DNA of 59,856 nt from CAVQBP01 sp964448105 (GTDB taxonomy: Bacteria > Bacteroidota > Ignavibacteria > Ignavibacteriales > Ignavibacteriaceae). A program made the position numbers and the translations under genes. The stretch covers positions 1 to 59,856 of the forward strand of contig CAYUVK010000018.1 in NCBI GenBank assembly GCA_964448105.1. Reading direction: 5' to 3'. A model generated the notes under the pieces. It made no database searches, was not told where the DNA came from, and saw only the letters and a list, made by a program, of their open reading frames with translations. Each line of letters opens with the position of its first letter. Position 1 is the stretch's first letter. Below, in pieces: positions 24,645-33,870 of the stretch.

Positions 24645-25238
24645 ATGAACCTTGTCGACAGAGCAAAAAACATTTTATTTTCTCCGGCTTCCGAATGGGA
24701 AACCATTAAATCAGAAACAATTACAACTAATGAGCTATTTACCAAATATGCTGTAATATTAGCAGCTATACCGGCAATAGCGGGATTAATTGGATATAGT
24801 ATTTTTGGAATTTCTTTTGGTTTCGGAAGAATAACTCTTGGTTTCGGAACTTCAATTATATGGGCTGTTCTCACCTATATTTTGTCACTTGTAAGTGTTT
24901 ACGTGTTAGGCTGGATAATAGATGCCCTCGCACCTTCTTTTGGATCAACAAAAGACTTAGTTGCTTCCTTAAAGGTTGCTGTTTACTCCTATACTGCAGC
25001 ATGGGTAGGTGGAATTTTCCATATACTCCCCTACTTATCTTTCCTTGCAGCGTTAATAAGTATTTACAGTTTAGTTCTTCTTTATATGGGATTAAAAAGA
25101 GTCAAATCGGTTCCAGATGATAAAATGATGGGCTATTTCATTGTTATCATCGTTATTGCAATAGTTTTATACTTTATAATAGGTGCTATTATCGGGGCAA
25201 TTGCATTCAGTGGTTACATGATGGGCTCTAATATTTAA
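24645..25238 (+). CDS. Yip1-domain integral membrane protein
   Basis: 197 aa. The cytoplasmic start MNLVDRAKNILFSPASEWETIKSE followed by about five hydrophobic helices is the typical bacterial YIP1 (PF04893) layout. Role unknown; members are common as small membrane proteins in this phylum. Shine-Dalgarno GAGGAG. Followed 60 bp later by another small membrane protein. Confidence 0.8.
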   Translation: MNLVDRAKNILFSPASEWETIKSETITTNELFTKYAVILAAIPAIAGLIGYSIFGISFGFGRITLGFGTSIIWAVLTYILSLVSVYVLGWIIDALAPSFGSTKDLVASLKVAVYSYTAAWVGGIFHILPYLSFLAALISIYSLVLLYMGLKRVKSVPDDKMMGYFIVIIVIAIVLYFIIGAIIGAIAFSGYMMGSNI

Positions 25239-25297
25239 TCTTGTTTTTGATTGATAATAAAAAATTAATAATTATTGATTAATAAAAGGAGCTCAAG

Positions 25298-25723
25298 ATG
25301 TATAATAGTTTTGGTTCGGGGGAAATAATTCTTGTACTGGTTGCACTTGGAATTATGATAATACCTGTAATTTTCTTTTTATTAACTTTACAAAAAGCGC
25401 TTGAACGATGCTCAATTGAGAGCAGGGCCACAACCCCGGGTTCAGTTTGGCTTTTGCTTATTCCTATTTTCAATCTTGTTTGGCAATTTATCATAGTAAC
25501 AAAAATTTCAGAATCATTGCATAACGAATTTACTAAAAGGAATATTCCGGAAGACCTTCAGCCGGGAAAATCTATAGGTATAACATTTTGTGTCTTAGCT
25601 ATCTGCTCAATTATACCCGTTCTGGGAATTATTACATCTATAGCCGCTTTTATTTGCTGGATAATTTACTGGGTTAAAATATCCGGTTATTCAAATAAAT
25701 TGCTGCAGCCTGTAGTTGCGTAG
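25298..25723 (+). CDS. Small multi-pass membrane protein (DUF4328-like)
   Basis: 141 aa with about three or four hydrophobic segments and the recognisable block TTPGSVWLLLIPIFNLVWQF near the middle, seen in many short bacterial membrane proteins. The closest family I can suggest is DUF4328-like, with low certainty. Strong AAAGGAG ribosome site. Probably co-transcribed with the Yip1 gene. Confidence 0.65.
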   Translation: MYNSFGSGEIILVLVALGIMIIPVIFFLLTLQKALERCSIESRATTPGSVWLLLIPIFNLVWQFIIVTKISESLHNEFTKRNIPEDLQPGKSIGITFCVLAICSIIPVLGIITSIAAFICWIIYWVKISGYSNKLLQPVVA

Positions 25724-25750
25724 TTCTAAAGTTTAGTTATATTTTTAAAG

Positions 25751-25774
25751 TAGCACAGAATAAATTCTGTGCTA
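25751..25774. terminator. Perfect palindrome between convergent genes (bidirectional terminator or REP)
   Basis: TAGCACAGAAT-AA-ATTCTGTGCTA, 11-bp perfect stem, 28 bp after the DUF4328-like gene and 8 bp before the stop of the dehydrogenase gene on the other strand. A TTTTTAAAG tract precedes it. Confidence 0.55.
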
Positions 25775-25781
25775 CGACAAA

Positions 25782-27344
25782 TTAAATTTCAAATTTTATC
25801 CCCTGTGCCAGGGGTAAATTCGTTCCAAAATTAATTGTATTGGTTTGTCTTCTCATATAAGATTTCCATGCATCCGAACCGGACTCGCGTCCTCCGCCGG
25901 TTTCCTTCTCTCCTCCGAATGCTCCTCCGATTTCCGCACCTGATGTTCCGATATTTACATTTGCAATTCCACAATCTGAACCCTGGCAGGATAAAAATTG
26001 TTCGGCTTCTCTTAAATCCGTTGTAAATATTGCCGATGATAATCCCTGCACTACATCATTATGAATATTGATAGCATTTTGTACATCACCCTTATATTTT
26101 ATTAAATATAGAATCGGAGCAAAAGTTTCTTCCTGAACAATTTTAAAATGATTTTCAACCTCAGCTAGAACCGGCTGAACATAACATCCTGACTCATATC
26201 CTTCACCATTTAATAATTTCCCGCCATAAATAATTTTTCCCCCCTCTTGTTTTATCTCTTCAATGGCATTTGAAAACATTATAACTGCATCTTTATCAAT
26301 TAAAGGACCTACATGATTTTTTTCGTTTAAAGGATCACCAATCTTCAGACTTTTATAAGCCCTGATTAAAGATTCTTTTACTTTATCGTAAATCGATTCA
26401 TGAATAATTAATCTCCTTGTTGAAGTGCAGCGCTGCCCGCAGGTTCCGACTGCGCCAAAAACGACAGCCGGTATCGCCATTTTGAGATCAGCATTAGGTG
26501 TAATAATTATACCGTTATTTCCTCCCAATTCCAGAATCGATTTCCCAAATCTCTTTGATATTACTTCTGCTGCATGTCTCCCTACTTTTGTTGAACCGGT
26601 AACAGAAATTAATTTTACCCTTTTATCATTTAACATTTTTTCTCCGATTGCAGAACCGGTTCCAATTATAAGAGAGAATATACCTTCAGGTAAATTATTT
26701 TCTTTTAATACTTTCCCAATAATTTTTTGAACAGCGATGGCAGAAAGAGGAACTTTGGACGAAGGTTTCCATAAATTTACATTACCGCAAACTGCAGCAA
26801 TCATTGCATTCCATGAATAGACTGCAACAGGGAAATTGAAAGCGGAAATTGTTCCAACAATCCCCAAAGGATGATATTGGTCATACATTCTATGGTCGGG
26901 TCTTTCCGAAGCCATTGTAAAACCATAAAGCTGTCTCGATTGCCCAACTGCGAAATCACAAATGTCAATCATTTCCTGAACTTCCCCTAAACCTTCCTGC
27001 AAAGACTTCCCCATCTCATAAGAAACAAGAGTACCTAAGGGAGTTTTGAATTCGCGTAATTTAATACCGATTTGTCTTACTATCTCTCCCCTTCTGGGAG
27101 CAGGAATATTTCTCCAGATTTTAAAAGCTTCTTCATCCGTTTTTATTATTTTTTCATAATCACTTTCAGATGCTTGGAAAACTGAAGCAATTAGTTCTCC
27201 GCTTGCAGGTGAATAAATATTTAATTCGTTTTCTCCTGCAGTTTCAATCCAAGTTTGCCCTGTTGATCCGCAATAATTTTTTTCTTTAATCCCTAACTTT
27301 TTAATAAAATCAATATTAACTGATTTTTTTTCTTCTACTTCCAT
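25782..27344 (-). CDS. Aldehyde dehydrogenase, ALDH7 / alpha-aminoadipate-semialdehyde type
   Basis: 520 aa. ALDH fold with ISAFNFPVAVYSWN, the NAD-binding VTGSTKVGRH, catalytic Glu in ILELGGNN and catalytic Cys in the ALDH7 (antiquitin) form GQRCTSTRRLIIHE. ALDH7 enzymes oxidise alpha-aminoadipate-6-semialdehyde to 2-aminoadipate with NAD. The divergent neighbour at 27727 is a lysine 6-aminotransferase that makes exactly this semialdehyde, so the two form a lysine-degradation module. Shine-Dalgarno AAGGAG upstream of the ATG. Confidence 0.92.
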   Translation of the reverse strand: MEVEEKKSVNIDFIKKLGIKEKNYCGSTGQTWIETAGENELNIYSPASGELIASVFQASESDYEKIIKTDEEAFKIWRNIPAPRRGEIVRQIGIKLREFKTPLGTLVSYEMGKSLQEGLGEVQEMIDICDFAVGQSRQLYGFTMASERPDHRMYDQYHPLGIVGTISAFNFPVAVYSWNAMIAAVCGNVNLWKPSSKVPLSAIAVQKIIGKVLKENNLPEGIFSLIIGTGSAIGEKMLNDKRVKLISVTGSTKVGRHAAEVISKRFGKSILELGGNNGIIITPNADLKMAIPAVVFGAVGTCGQRCTSTRRLIIHESIYDKVKESLIRAYKSLKIGDPLNEKNHVGPLIDKDAVIMFSNAIEEIKQEGGKIIYGGKLLNGEGYESGCYVQPVLAEVENHFKIVQEETFAPILYLIKYKGDVQNAINIHNDVVQGLSSAIFTTDLREAEQFLSCQGSDCGIANVNIGTSGAEIGGAFGGEKETGGGRESGSDAWKSYMRRQTNTINFGTNLPLAQGIKFEI

Positions 27345-27726
27345 TTCAAACTCCTTTTTCTATTTTAAAACTTTAAAAAGTTACTTAAAAAGATTTTTAT
27401 TGTCTTGAATTAAGCAATTATAAGAATGAAAATCAATCAAATATTACATAATTAAAAGCACATTCTGTACTGGAATTTTTGAATTGAAAATGAACATTTC
27501 ATTTCATAAATTTTATCAAATTAAATTATTTCTGCTCAAAACTTAATAAAAATATGCTTCTTTCAATTAAATATTTCGAAATTACCGGATTTAAAGATTT
27601 AAGAAGCTATTTTATATCCCGCTTCGAAAACGTCTTTTAATAAAAATCCTCCTTTCCCCTATTTTATAGAATTTTATTTAACATCTTTATTGGTCTGGCA
27701 ATTGCTGGACAACCCTGGAGGTAGAA
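27345..27726. other. Divergent promoter region of the lysine-degradation pair
   Basis: 382 AT-rich bp between the ALDH7 gene (minus) and the lysine aminotransferase gene (plus). A repeat CTGG-CAATTG-CTGG (27693-27706) lies just upstream of the plus-strand Shine-Dalgarno GGAGG. It might be an operator, but there is no independent support. No gene or RNA recognised. Confidence 0.4.
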
Positions 27727-29091
27727 ATGAGAAACAATTATTTTGAAGATAATATAATGGAACAAAATTCCTGTATCCCGGCAGATAAAGTGCATGAAAC
27801 CATTGCAAAAAATATGCTTGCCGATGGATTCCCTATTGTGCTGGACCTTGAAAACAGCAGGGGATCAAAAATTTTTGATTTGAAAACAGGTGAATCCTAT
27901 ATCGATTTTTTTACTTTTTTTGCTTCAGCTCCGCTTGGAATGAATCATTCGTCATTAATATCTGATGAAGTAAAAGAAGAGTTAATTCTAGCTGCGGCCA
28001 ATAAGCCGTCAAATTCGGATATTTACACAACCTTGATGGCAGAATTTGTTGATGCTTTTGTAAAATATGCAAAGCCGGATTATATGAAATATTTATTCTT
28101 TATATCCGGTGGAGCTCTTGCCGTTGAAAATGCATTAAAGGTCGCTTTCGATTGGAAAGTTCAAAAGAATTTTATGAAAGGTTATAAAGAAGAAAAAGGT
28201 CACCAGGTTATTCATTTTAAACAGGCTTTTCACGGACGAAGCGGATATACTTTATCATTAACAAATACTGAAATTAATAAAGTAAAATATTTCCCGAAAT
28301 TTAACTGGCCAAGAATTATAAATCCTAAGATTACTTTTCCAGTTGAAGAGAATCTTGATCAAATTATTAAGCTTGAAGAAAAGGCAGTCAATGAAATTTA
28401 TCAAGAAATAAAAAATAATAAAGATGACATTGCGGCAATAATAATTGAACCTATTCAAGGTGAAGGCGGCGATAATTTTTTCAGAAAAGAATTTTTTATA
28501 AAGCTTAGAGAAATAGCAGATGAAAATGAAATACTTTTGATTTTTGATGAAGTCCAAACCGGTTTTGGAATAACCGGTAAATTCTGGGCTTCGGAATATT
28601 ATGTAAAGCCTGATATTATTGCCTTCGGGAAGAAAGCGCAGGTTTGCGGAATAATGGCCTCAGCAAGGATAGATGATATACCGGAAAATTGTTTTCACAA
28701 ATCAAGCAGATTAAACTCTACTTGGGGTGCAAATCTTACCGATATGGTTAGATCAAAACACATAATGAAGATTATTAGGGAAGAAAACCTTGTCGAAAAT
28801 TCCAAAATTATGGGAGAATATTTAATAAATAAATTATATGATTTACAAAATGAATACCCTTCCCTAATCTCTCAGGTAAGAGGTTTAGGTTTAATGTGTT
28901 CCTTTGACCTCCCTACTACTGAATTAAGAAATAAATTCAAAGACAAATGTTTTGAAGAGAAATTGATTATTCTTGGCTGTGGTGAAAAATCAATAAGATT
29001 TAGACCCCGACTAAATATTACTAAGGATGATCTTGACGAGGGTTTGAATATAATTAAAAAAGTATTAAATTATCCTTTGTCAAATAAGTAA
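27727..29091 (+). CDS. lat: L-lysine 6-transaminase (lysine epsilon-aminotransferase)
   Basis: PLP enzyme, 454 aa, that transfers the epsilon-amino group of lysine to 2-oxoglutarate giving aminoadipate semialdehyde and glutamate. LAT-type features: DFFTFFASAPLGMNH near the N-terminus, GGALAVENALKVAFDWK, HFKQAFHGRSGYTLSLTNT, EPIQGEGGDN, the DEVQTGFG PLP-pocket and the Schiff-base lysine in AFGKKAQVCGI. Strong GGAGG ribosome site. Works with the divergent ALDH7 gene; the glutamate formed can be recycled by the dehydrogenases encoded at 32-40.6 kb. Confidence 0.94.
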   Translation: MRNNYFEDNIMEQNSCIPADKVHETIAKNMLADGFPIVLDLENSRGSKIFDLKTGESYIDFFTFFASAPLGMNHSSLISDEVKEELILAAANKPSNSDIYTTLMAEFVDAFVKYAKPDYMKYLFFISGGALAVENALKVAFDWKVQKNFMKGYKEEKGHQVIHFKQAFHGRSGYTLSLTNTEINKVKYFPKFNWPRIINPKITFPVEENLDQIIKLEEKAVNEIYQEIKNNKDDIAAIIIEPIQGEGGDNFFRKEFFIKLREIADENEILLIFDEVQTGFGITGKFWASEYYVKPDIIAFGKKAQVCGIMASARIDDIPENCFHKSSRLNSTWGANLTDMVRSKHIMKIIREENLVENSKIMGEYLINKLYDLQNEYPSLISQVRGLGLMCSFDLPTTELRNKFKDKCFEEKLIILGCGEKSIRFRPRLNITKDDLDEGLNIIKKVLNYPLSNK

Positions 29092-29111
29092 ATTTATTTA
29101 ACTACTTGCGT

Positions 29112-29139
29112 GATACGGCTCCTAAGTGGAGCCGTTATC
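29112..29139 (+). terminator. Terminator downstream of the lysine aminotransferase gene
   Basis: GC-rich stem CGGCTCC / GGAGCCG extended by GATA/TTATC with a one-base bulge, TAAG loop, followed by ATTTTAAAG. Confidence 0.65.
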
Positions 29140-29266
29140 ATTTTAAAGTCTTATTAACAATCCTTAAATAACATATAAAATTAAAAGCTAATAAGTTGAA
29201 TCATCTAAAATTTAAAGATAATTTAATATTGAAATTTGATAATTTTCTTGAAATTTGGTTTTTGAA

Positions 29267-29947
29267 ATGCATGGTTCACTTTATATTGTAAGCACCCCTA
29301 TCGGGAATCTAAAAGATATTACTTTAAGAGCCCTGGATATTCTTAAAGAAGTTGATTTTATTGCTTGCGAGGATACAAGAGTTACTTCCATTCTTTTAAA
29401 ATGTTATGAGATTCAGAAAGAATTAATTTCTTTAAATGCAGTTAATGAAACTTCAAAGATTGGCTATATTTTAAATCGTATAGAAAATGGTGAAAACTGT
29501 GCTTTGGTTTCCGATGCAGGGACACCTGGTATCTCTGATCCTGGTACAAGATTAATTTCGGCTACGATAAAAAACAATATTGAAATAATTCCGGTTCCCG
29601 GGGCAACAGCAGCAATTACAGCATTATCAATAAGTGGATTGCCGTCAGATTCCTTTATTTTTGAAGGATTCATACCGCAAAAAAAAGGAAGACAAAAAAA
29701 ACTTAAAGGATTAGCTGAAGAAGAACGAACTATTATTATTTATGAATCTGTTTATAGAATAGAAAAACTGCTAATTGAGCTAAATGAATATATGCCTGAA
29801 CGGCAAATAGTTATTTGCAGGGAGTTAACAAAGAAATTTGAAGAAATCAGGAGAGGAACCCCTGCTGAACTTATCAAATCTTTTAATGAAAAAGTGAATA
29901 AAGGCGAATTTGTAATTGTTATTACCCCGAAAGGATGGCGGTTTTAG
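29267..29947 (+). CDS. rsmI: 16S rRNA (cytidine-1402-2'-O)-methyltransferase RsmI
   Basis: SAM-dependent tetrapyrrole-methylase-fold enzyme modifying C1402 in the ribosomal P site. About 226 aa from the ATG at 29267 (an in-frame TTG at 29255 is possible). Motifs: YIVSTPIGNLKDITLRA, ACEDTRVT, LVSDAGTPGISDPG, GATAAITALSISGLPSDSF and GFIPQKKGRQ. The C-terminus is short, lacking the longer tail of proteobacterial RsmI. Confidence 0.95.
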   Translation: MHGSLYIVSTPIGNLKDITLRALDILKEVDFIACEDTRVTSILLKCYEIQKELISLNAVNETSKIGYILNRIENGENCALVSDAGTPGISDPGTRLISATIKNNIEIIPVPGATAAITALSISGLPSDSFIFEGFIPQKKGRQKKLKGLAEEERTIIIYESVYRIEKLLIELNEYMPERQIVICRELTKKFEEIRRGTPAELIKSFNEKVNKGEFVIVITPKGWRF

Positions 29948-29988
29948 TTTCAATATATATTACTAATTTTTCTTTTATATATTGAAAC
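29947..29988 (+). terminator. Inverted repeat at the rsmI 3' end
   Basis: GTTTCAATATAT (29947-29958) and ATATATTGAAAC (29977-29988) are exact reverse complements around an 18-nt T-rich loop. AT-rich, so termination activity is uncertain. Confidence 0.45.
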
Positions 29989-30072
29989 CAAATAGAATAA
30001 ATTGAATCATATTAACACTAATGTTGTTATTTATTAGATCCTTTTAGAAATGAATCAATTAAGGAGATTAAG

Positions 30073-30525
30073 TTGAAAAAATCTGTTACCTTATTATTCC
30101 TCTTTTCTTTTCTTTCCTTTATAGCAATAAATAATCTAGCAAAAGATAATGAAATGGTATGGAATAATAATCTTGAAAAAGCAGTTAAAATAGCTAAAAA
30201 ACAAAAAAAGGCAATCTTAATTAATTTTTCCGGTTCCGATTGGTGTAAATGGTGTAAAAAATTAGATGCTGAAGTATTTTCTCAAAAAGAATTTATTAAA
30301 TATGCTAAAAAAAACCTTGTACTAGTAAAAATTGATTTCCCGCAGTATACTGCACAAGACCCATCGGTAAAAGCATATAACCAACAGCTTGCACAAATGT
30401 TTAAAGTCGAGGGATTTCCAACAGTAGTTATAATTGATAAAAACCAGAAGCTTGCTGCATATACGGGTTACCAGGATGGTGGCGCCAGTAAATATGTTGA
30501 GTATATTAAATCAATTTTAAATTGA
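30073..30525 (+). CDS. Exported thioredoxin-fold protein (CKWC active site)
   Basis: 150 aa from a TTG start with AAGGAG ribosome site. Signal peptide MKKSVTLLFLFSFLSFIAIN, then a thioredoxin-like domain of the Thioredoxin_7/DUF255 type with GSDWCKWCKKL (Cys58 and Cys61) and cis-Pro in VEGFPTVVII. Likely periplasmic thiol-disulfide reductase or isomerase. Monocistronic. Confidence 0.88.
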   Translation: MKKSVTLLFLFSFLSFIAINNLAKDNEMVWNNNLEKAVKIAKKQKKAILINFSGSDWCKWCKKLDAEVFSQKEFIKYAKKNLVLVKIDFPQYTAQDPSVKAYNQQLAQMFKVEGFPTVVIIDKNQKLAAYTGYQDGGASKYVEYIKSILN

Positions 30526-30531
30526 TTGTCG

Positions 30532-30548
30532 TTAACCTTCGAGGTTAA
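30532..30548. terminator. Small hairpin between convergent genes
   Basis: TTAACC-TTCGA-GGTTAA, perfect 6-bp stem, just downstream of the thioredoxin-like gene and 40 bp before the convergent M24 peptidase gene ends. A related CTTCGAAG palindrome follows at 30571-30578. Could be a REP fragment. Confidence 0.4.
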
Positions 30549-30589
30549 TAATAGGTTTTTAGTATACAAACTTCGAAGGATCTCATCCA

Positions 30590-31777
30590 TCACTTAATTA
30601 ATATAAGTTCCTTTTGTGGTTTGGAAATAAAATTACAACCATCTTCTGTAACTACAACCTCTTCTTCAATTGTCGATGTACCGTAATTTTTAACCTGCAG
30701 TCTCGGTTCAATAGTATAAACCTGATCTTTTTCTACTTCGATAAAAGGTGAATTTCCATAACGTTCCCAGCGTGGTAGCAATCCGCCTCCCCCATCATGC
30801 ACATTTCTTCCAACTTGATGCCCTAACCCGTGAGGGAATTCTTCATAACCTTTTTCAATTATATAATTTCTTGCGATGTCATCCATTTCGCAACCTTTAA
30901 CACCGGGTTTTAAATTATCTGCAACTTTCTGTATTGCGTCTCTTATAACATTAAAACCGTCCTGAACTTCTTTTGGGGGTTTTTCCTCATCACTTTTTAG
31001 CACATACCAGGTTCTTTGCATATCCGAACAATAACCCTTATGTTTTATTCCGAAATCAATATTAACCAAATGACCACGTTCAACTTTTCTGTTAGTTGGT
31101 CCTGAATGTGCACCTTGTGTTTCAGGTCCTGTGAAAACTGCAGGGCAATGCTCTTCTTCCCAGGCAAGTTCAAATCCTTTTTCCATTACTAAATTCAATA
31201 TAAAATCTGCAATTTCTTTTTCAGTTTTTCCCGGTTTTATGAATTTAGTAACTTGATCGAAAATTTTTTGAGTTTCATTTACGGCATAATTCATAATTGC
31301 AATTTCAGTTTCAGATTTTCTTCCCCTTAAAGCAGAAATTATTTCTTCTGATGATATAAGTTTATCCTCAAATCCTGATCCTTTTAAATGTTCAAGCAGA
31401 ATCAGGTACATACCATGAGTTAATCCATCTGCCAAATCTGAATTTTGGGAATAATTTATTGCGATCTTCTTTGGATTTTTGACTTTTAAGTATTCAATTA
31501 AAGGTTCCCGCACTGATTTTAGATACCCGATTACATTTTTATACAAACCCCCCTTAAAATTATCAGCTTCAAGCGAGCCGACAATTGCAGTTTTTTCGCC
31601 GTCTTTTGTAATTATAAATGCAGACTGCCAGGTACAATTTCTCCCTACTGTTATATCTAATGCCGGATCATGAATGGTAGAACTTTCTCTAACAAAAGTC
31701 ATCCAGAGATCTATATTCTTTTCATTAAGAATTGATACAGCTTGTTCAATTTTTTCTTTTATTATTTCTGTTGACAT
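30590..31777 (-). CDS. M24-family metallopeptidase (Xaa-Pro aminopeptidase-like)
   Basis: 395 aa, creatinase/pita-bread fold. N-terminal creatinase-like domain (IDLWMTFVRESS), then M24 domain with metal ligands in NIDFGIKHKGYCSDMQRT (two Asp), GLGHQVGRNVHD (His), YTIEPRLQ (Glu) and TIEEEVVVT (Glu). Releases N-terminal residues before proline, cytoplasmic. Its presence next to lysine and glutamate catabolic genes fits peptide use. No signal peptide. Confidence 0.9.
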   Translation of the reverse strand: MSTEIIKEKIEQAVSILNEKNIDLWMTFVRESSTIHDPALDITVGRNCTWQSAFIITKDGEKTAIVGSLEADNFKGGLYKNVIGYLKSVREPLIEYLKVKNPKKIAINYSQNSDLADGLTHGMYLILLEHLKGSGFEDKLISSEEIISALRGRKSETEIAIMNYAVNETQKIFDQVTKFIKPGKTEKEIADFILNLVMEKGFELAWEEEHCPAVFTGPETQGAHSGPTNRKVERGHLVNIDFGIKHKGYCSDMQRTWYVLKSDEEKPPKEVQDGFNVIRDAIQKVADNLKPGVKGCEMDDIARNYIIEKGYEEFPHGLGHQVGRNVHDGGGGLLPRWERYGNSPFIEVEKDQVYTIEPRLQVKNYGTSTIEEEVVVTEDGCNFISKPQKELILIK

Positions 31778-32093
31778 AAAAATCCTTAAAATTCTTTTAA
31801 TTTAATTTACTAAAAATATGTTTTGCCTGTAACTATGGATACAAAAATAAAAAAAATTAAGCTTTTTATCTTTTTTATAATTAAGTTTATTTGTGATAAT
31901 CTTTCTGGTTATACAGGTGAAAATATTGAAATTCATATTATACCAGAAAACTTCTAAAGTAATTAAGGGGATACTATCTTATAAGTTTTCTCTATTAAAC
32001 AATACAAAATATTGTTCTTTAGAGCCAACAGGTACTTTTATATCACAAAATATAAAATTCATTATTTTTAATACAAAATATTAGAGGTAAAAT
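31778..32093. other. Intergenic stretch, no convincing gene
   Basis: 316 AT-rich bp between divergent genes. A 63-codon frame at 31893-32084 has no ribosome site and an unconvincing composition. GAGGTAAAAT upstream of 32094 serves the dehydrogenase gene. Confidence 0.4.
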
Positions 32094-33610
32094 ATGTCTG
32101 ATTATATCAAAAATCTGATGGCAGAAGTTAAAGCAAAAAATCCAAACGAACCAGAATTTCATCAAGCGGTGGAAGAAGTTGTTGATTCATTGGATATAGT
32201 ACTTGAAAAACATCCTGAATACCGTTCAAACAAAATTATTGAAAGAATAATAGAGCCGGAAAGAGTAATAATGTTTCGTGTCCCTTGGATGGATGATCAG
32301 GGAGAAATACATATAAACCGTGGTTTTAGAATCGAAATGAATAGTGCCATTGNNNNNNNNNNNNNNNNNNNNNNNNNNNNNNNNNNNNNNNNNNNNNNNN
32401 NNNNNNNNNNNNNNNNNNNNNNNNNNNNNNNNNNNNNNNNNNNNNNNNNNNNCAGGGAGAAATACATATAAACCGTGGTTTTAGAATCGAAATGAATAGT
32501 GCCATTGGTCCTTATAAAGGAGGTTTACGTTTTCATCCTTCGGTTAATCTCGGCATTTTAAAATTTTTAGCCTTTGAACAGGTATTTAAGAACAGTTTAA
32601 CTACTCTTCCGATGGGAGGCGGTAAAGGAGGCTCCGATTTCGATCCGAAAGGGAAAAGTGATAATGAAGTTATGAGATTTTGTCAGAGCTTTATGAATGA
32701 GCTTTACCGTCATATCGGTTCAAATACAGACGTGCCAGCCGGAGATATAGGTGTCGGCGGAAGAGAAATCGGATTTCTATTTGGACAATACAAAAAAATA
32801 AGAAATGAATTTACAGGCGTATTAACAGGTAAAGGAATTAATTGGGGAGGGTCATTAATTAGACCGGAAGCAACAGGATATGGCGCAGTTTACTTTGCAT
32901 CCGAAATGCTTTCTACGAGAGGTGAAAGCCTGGAAGGAAAAACATGTCTCGTTTCCGGCAGCGGGAATGTAGCACAATATACAATTGAAAAAATTATCCA
33001 GCTTGGTGGAAAAGCAGTTACGCTCTCCGATTCCAGCGGATATATTTTTGATCCTGATGGAATTGACATGAATAAATTGGATTTGGTACTTGAGCTTAAA
33101 AATGTTCAAAGAGGGCGTATTCATGAATATGCAGAAAAATTTAAGAGTGCAAAATATACTCCCGTTGATAACAAATTAGATTATAATCCTTTGTGGGATC
33201 ATAAGGCTGACTGTGCATTTCCAAGTGCAACACAAAATGAAATAAATGAAAAAGATGCTTTAAACCTTCTAAAGAATAAAGTGTATTGTGTTTCGGAAGG
33301 TGCAAATATGCCGACAACTATTGAAGGAGTCAAACACTTTCTAGATAAGGGAATTCTCTACGGCCCCGGAAAAGCAGCTAATGCCGGTGGTGTTGCCGTA
33401 TCGGGGTTGGAAATGGCACAAAATAGTATGAGGTATTCTTGGATGAAAGATGAAGTTGATAACAGGCTTCATATTATTATGAAAAGTATTCACAAAACTT
33501 GTGTTGATGTTGCGGAAAGATTTGGTACACCGGGTAACTATGTTAATGGTGCTAATATAGGAGGATTCCTTAAAGTAGCAGATGCAATGCTGGATCAAGG
33601 TTTAGTCTAA
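32094..33610 (+). CDS. gdhA: Glutamate dehydrogenase, hexameric NADP-type (gene split by an assembly artefact)
   Basis: Oxidoreductase interconverting glutamate and 2-oxoglutarate plus ammonia. Read through the artefact, the protein is about 453 aa, the normal size: residues 1-86 lie before the 100-N gap and the remainder after. Seen: GFRIEMNSAIGPYKGGLRFHPSVN, catalytic LPMGGGKGGSDFDPKG, DVPAGDIGVGGREIGFLFGQY and the GSGNVAQYT nucleotide loop. Removing the N run and one of the two identical 55-nt flanks restores a single continuous frame (243 nt from ATG to the second copy of Met in EMNSA). First of three related dehydrogenase genes here and the most like classical NADP GdhA. Confidence 0.92.
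32353..32452. other. False scaffold gap (100 N) in gdhA with duplicated 55-nt ends
   Basis: 32298-32352 and 32453-32507 are identical over 55 nt and directly flank the N run. The contigs overlap by one k-mer and nothing is missing; the real sequence should be 155 nt shorter here. Confidence 0.93.
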
Positions 33611-33870
33611 TTTATTGCGGATTTCGATTGTAGGGTTATAGTAGATCAGATTTTTATAAGCTTTGAAGAAATATTAGTTAAAATGATGGAGATTTTCTTA
33701 AAGAGGAGTTTCATTATTATAATCTTGATCTTTTTACTAATTAAAAGAGGTTAATCGTTTAGTTCAAAAATAGATAGCAAATTGATAAAAATTAATTCTA
33801 TGACATAGCAATCCGCAATTCGAAATCCAAAATTCGAAATAGTGTGTGACTATACTAATTTGGATATTAA

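Noticed and set aside
31893..32084. 63-codon plus-strand frame upstream of gdhA
   Set aside because: No ribosome site, low-complexity translation of AT-rich DNA, and it ends only just before gdhA; probably chance.
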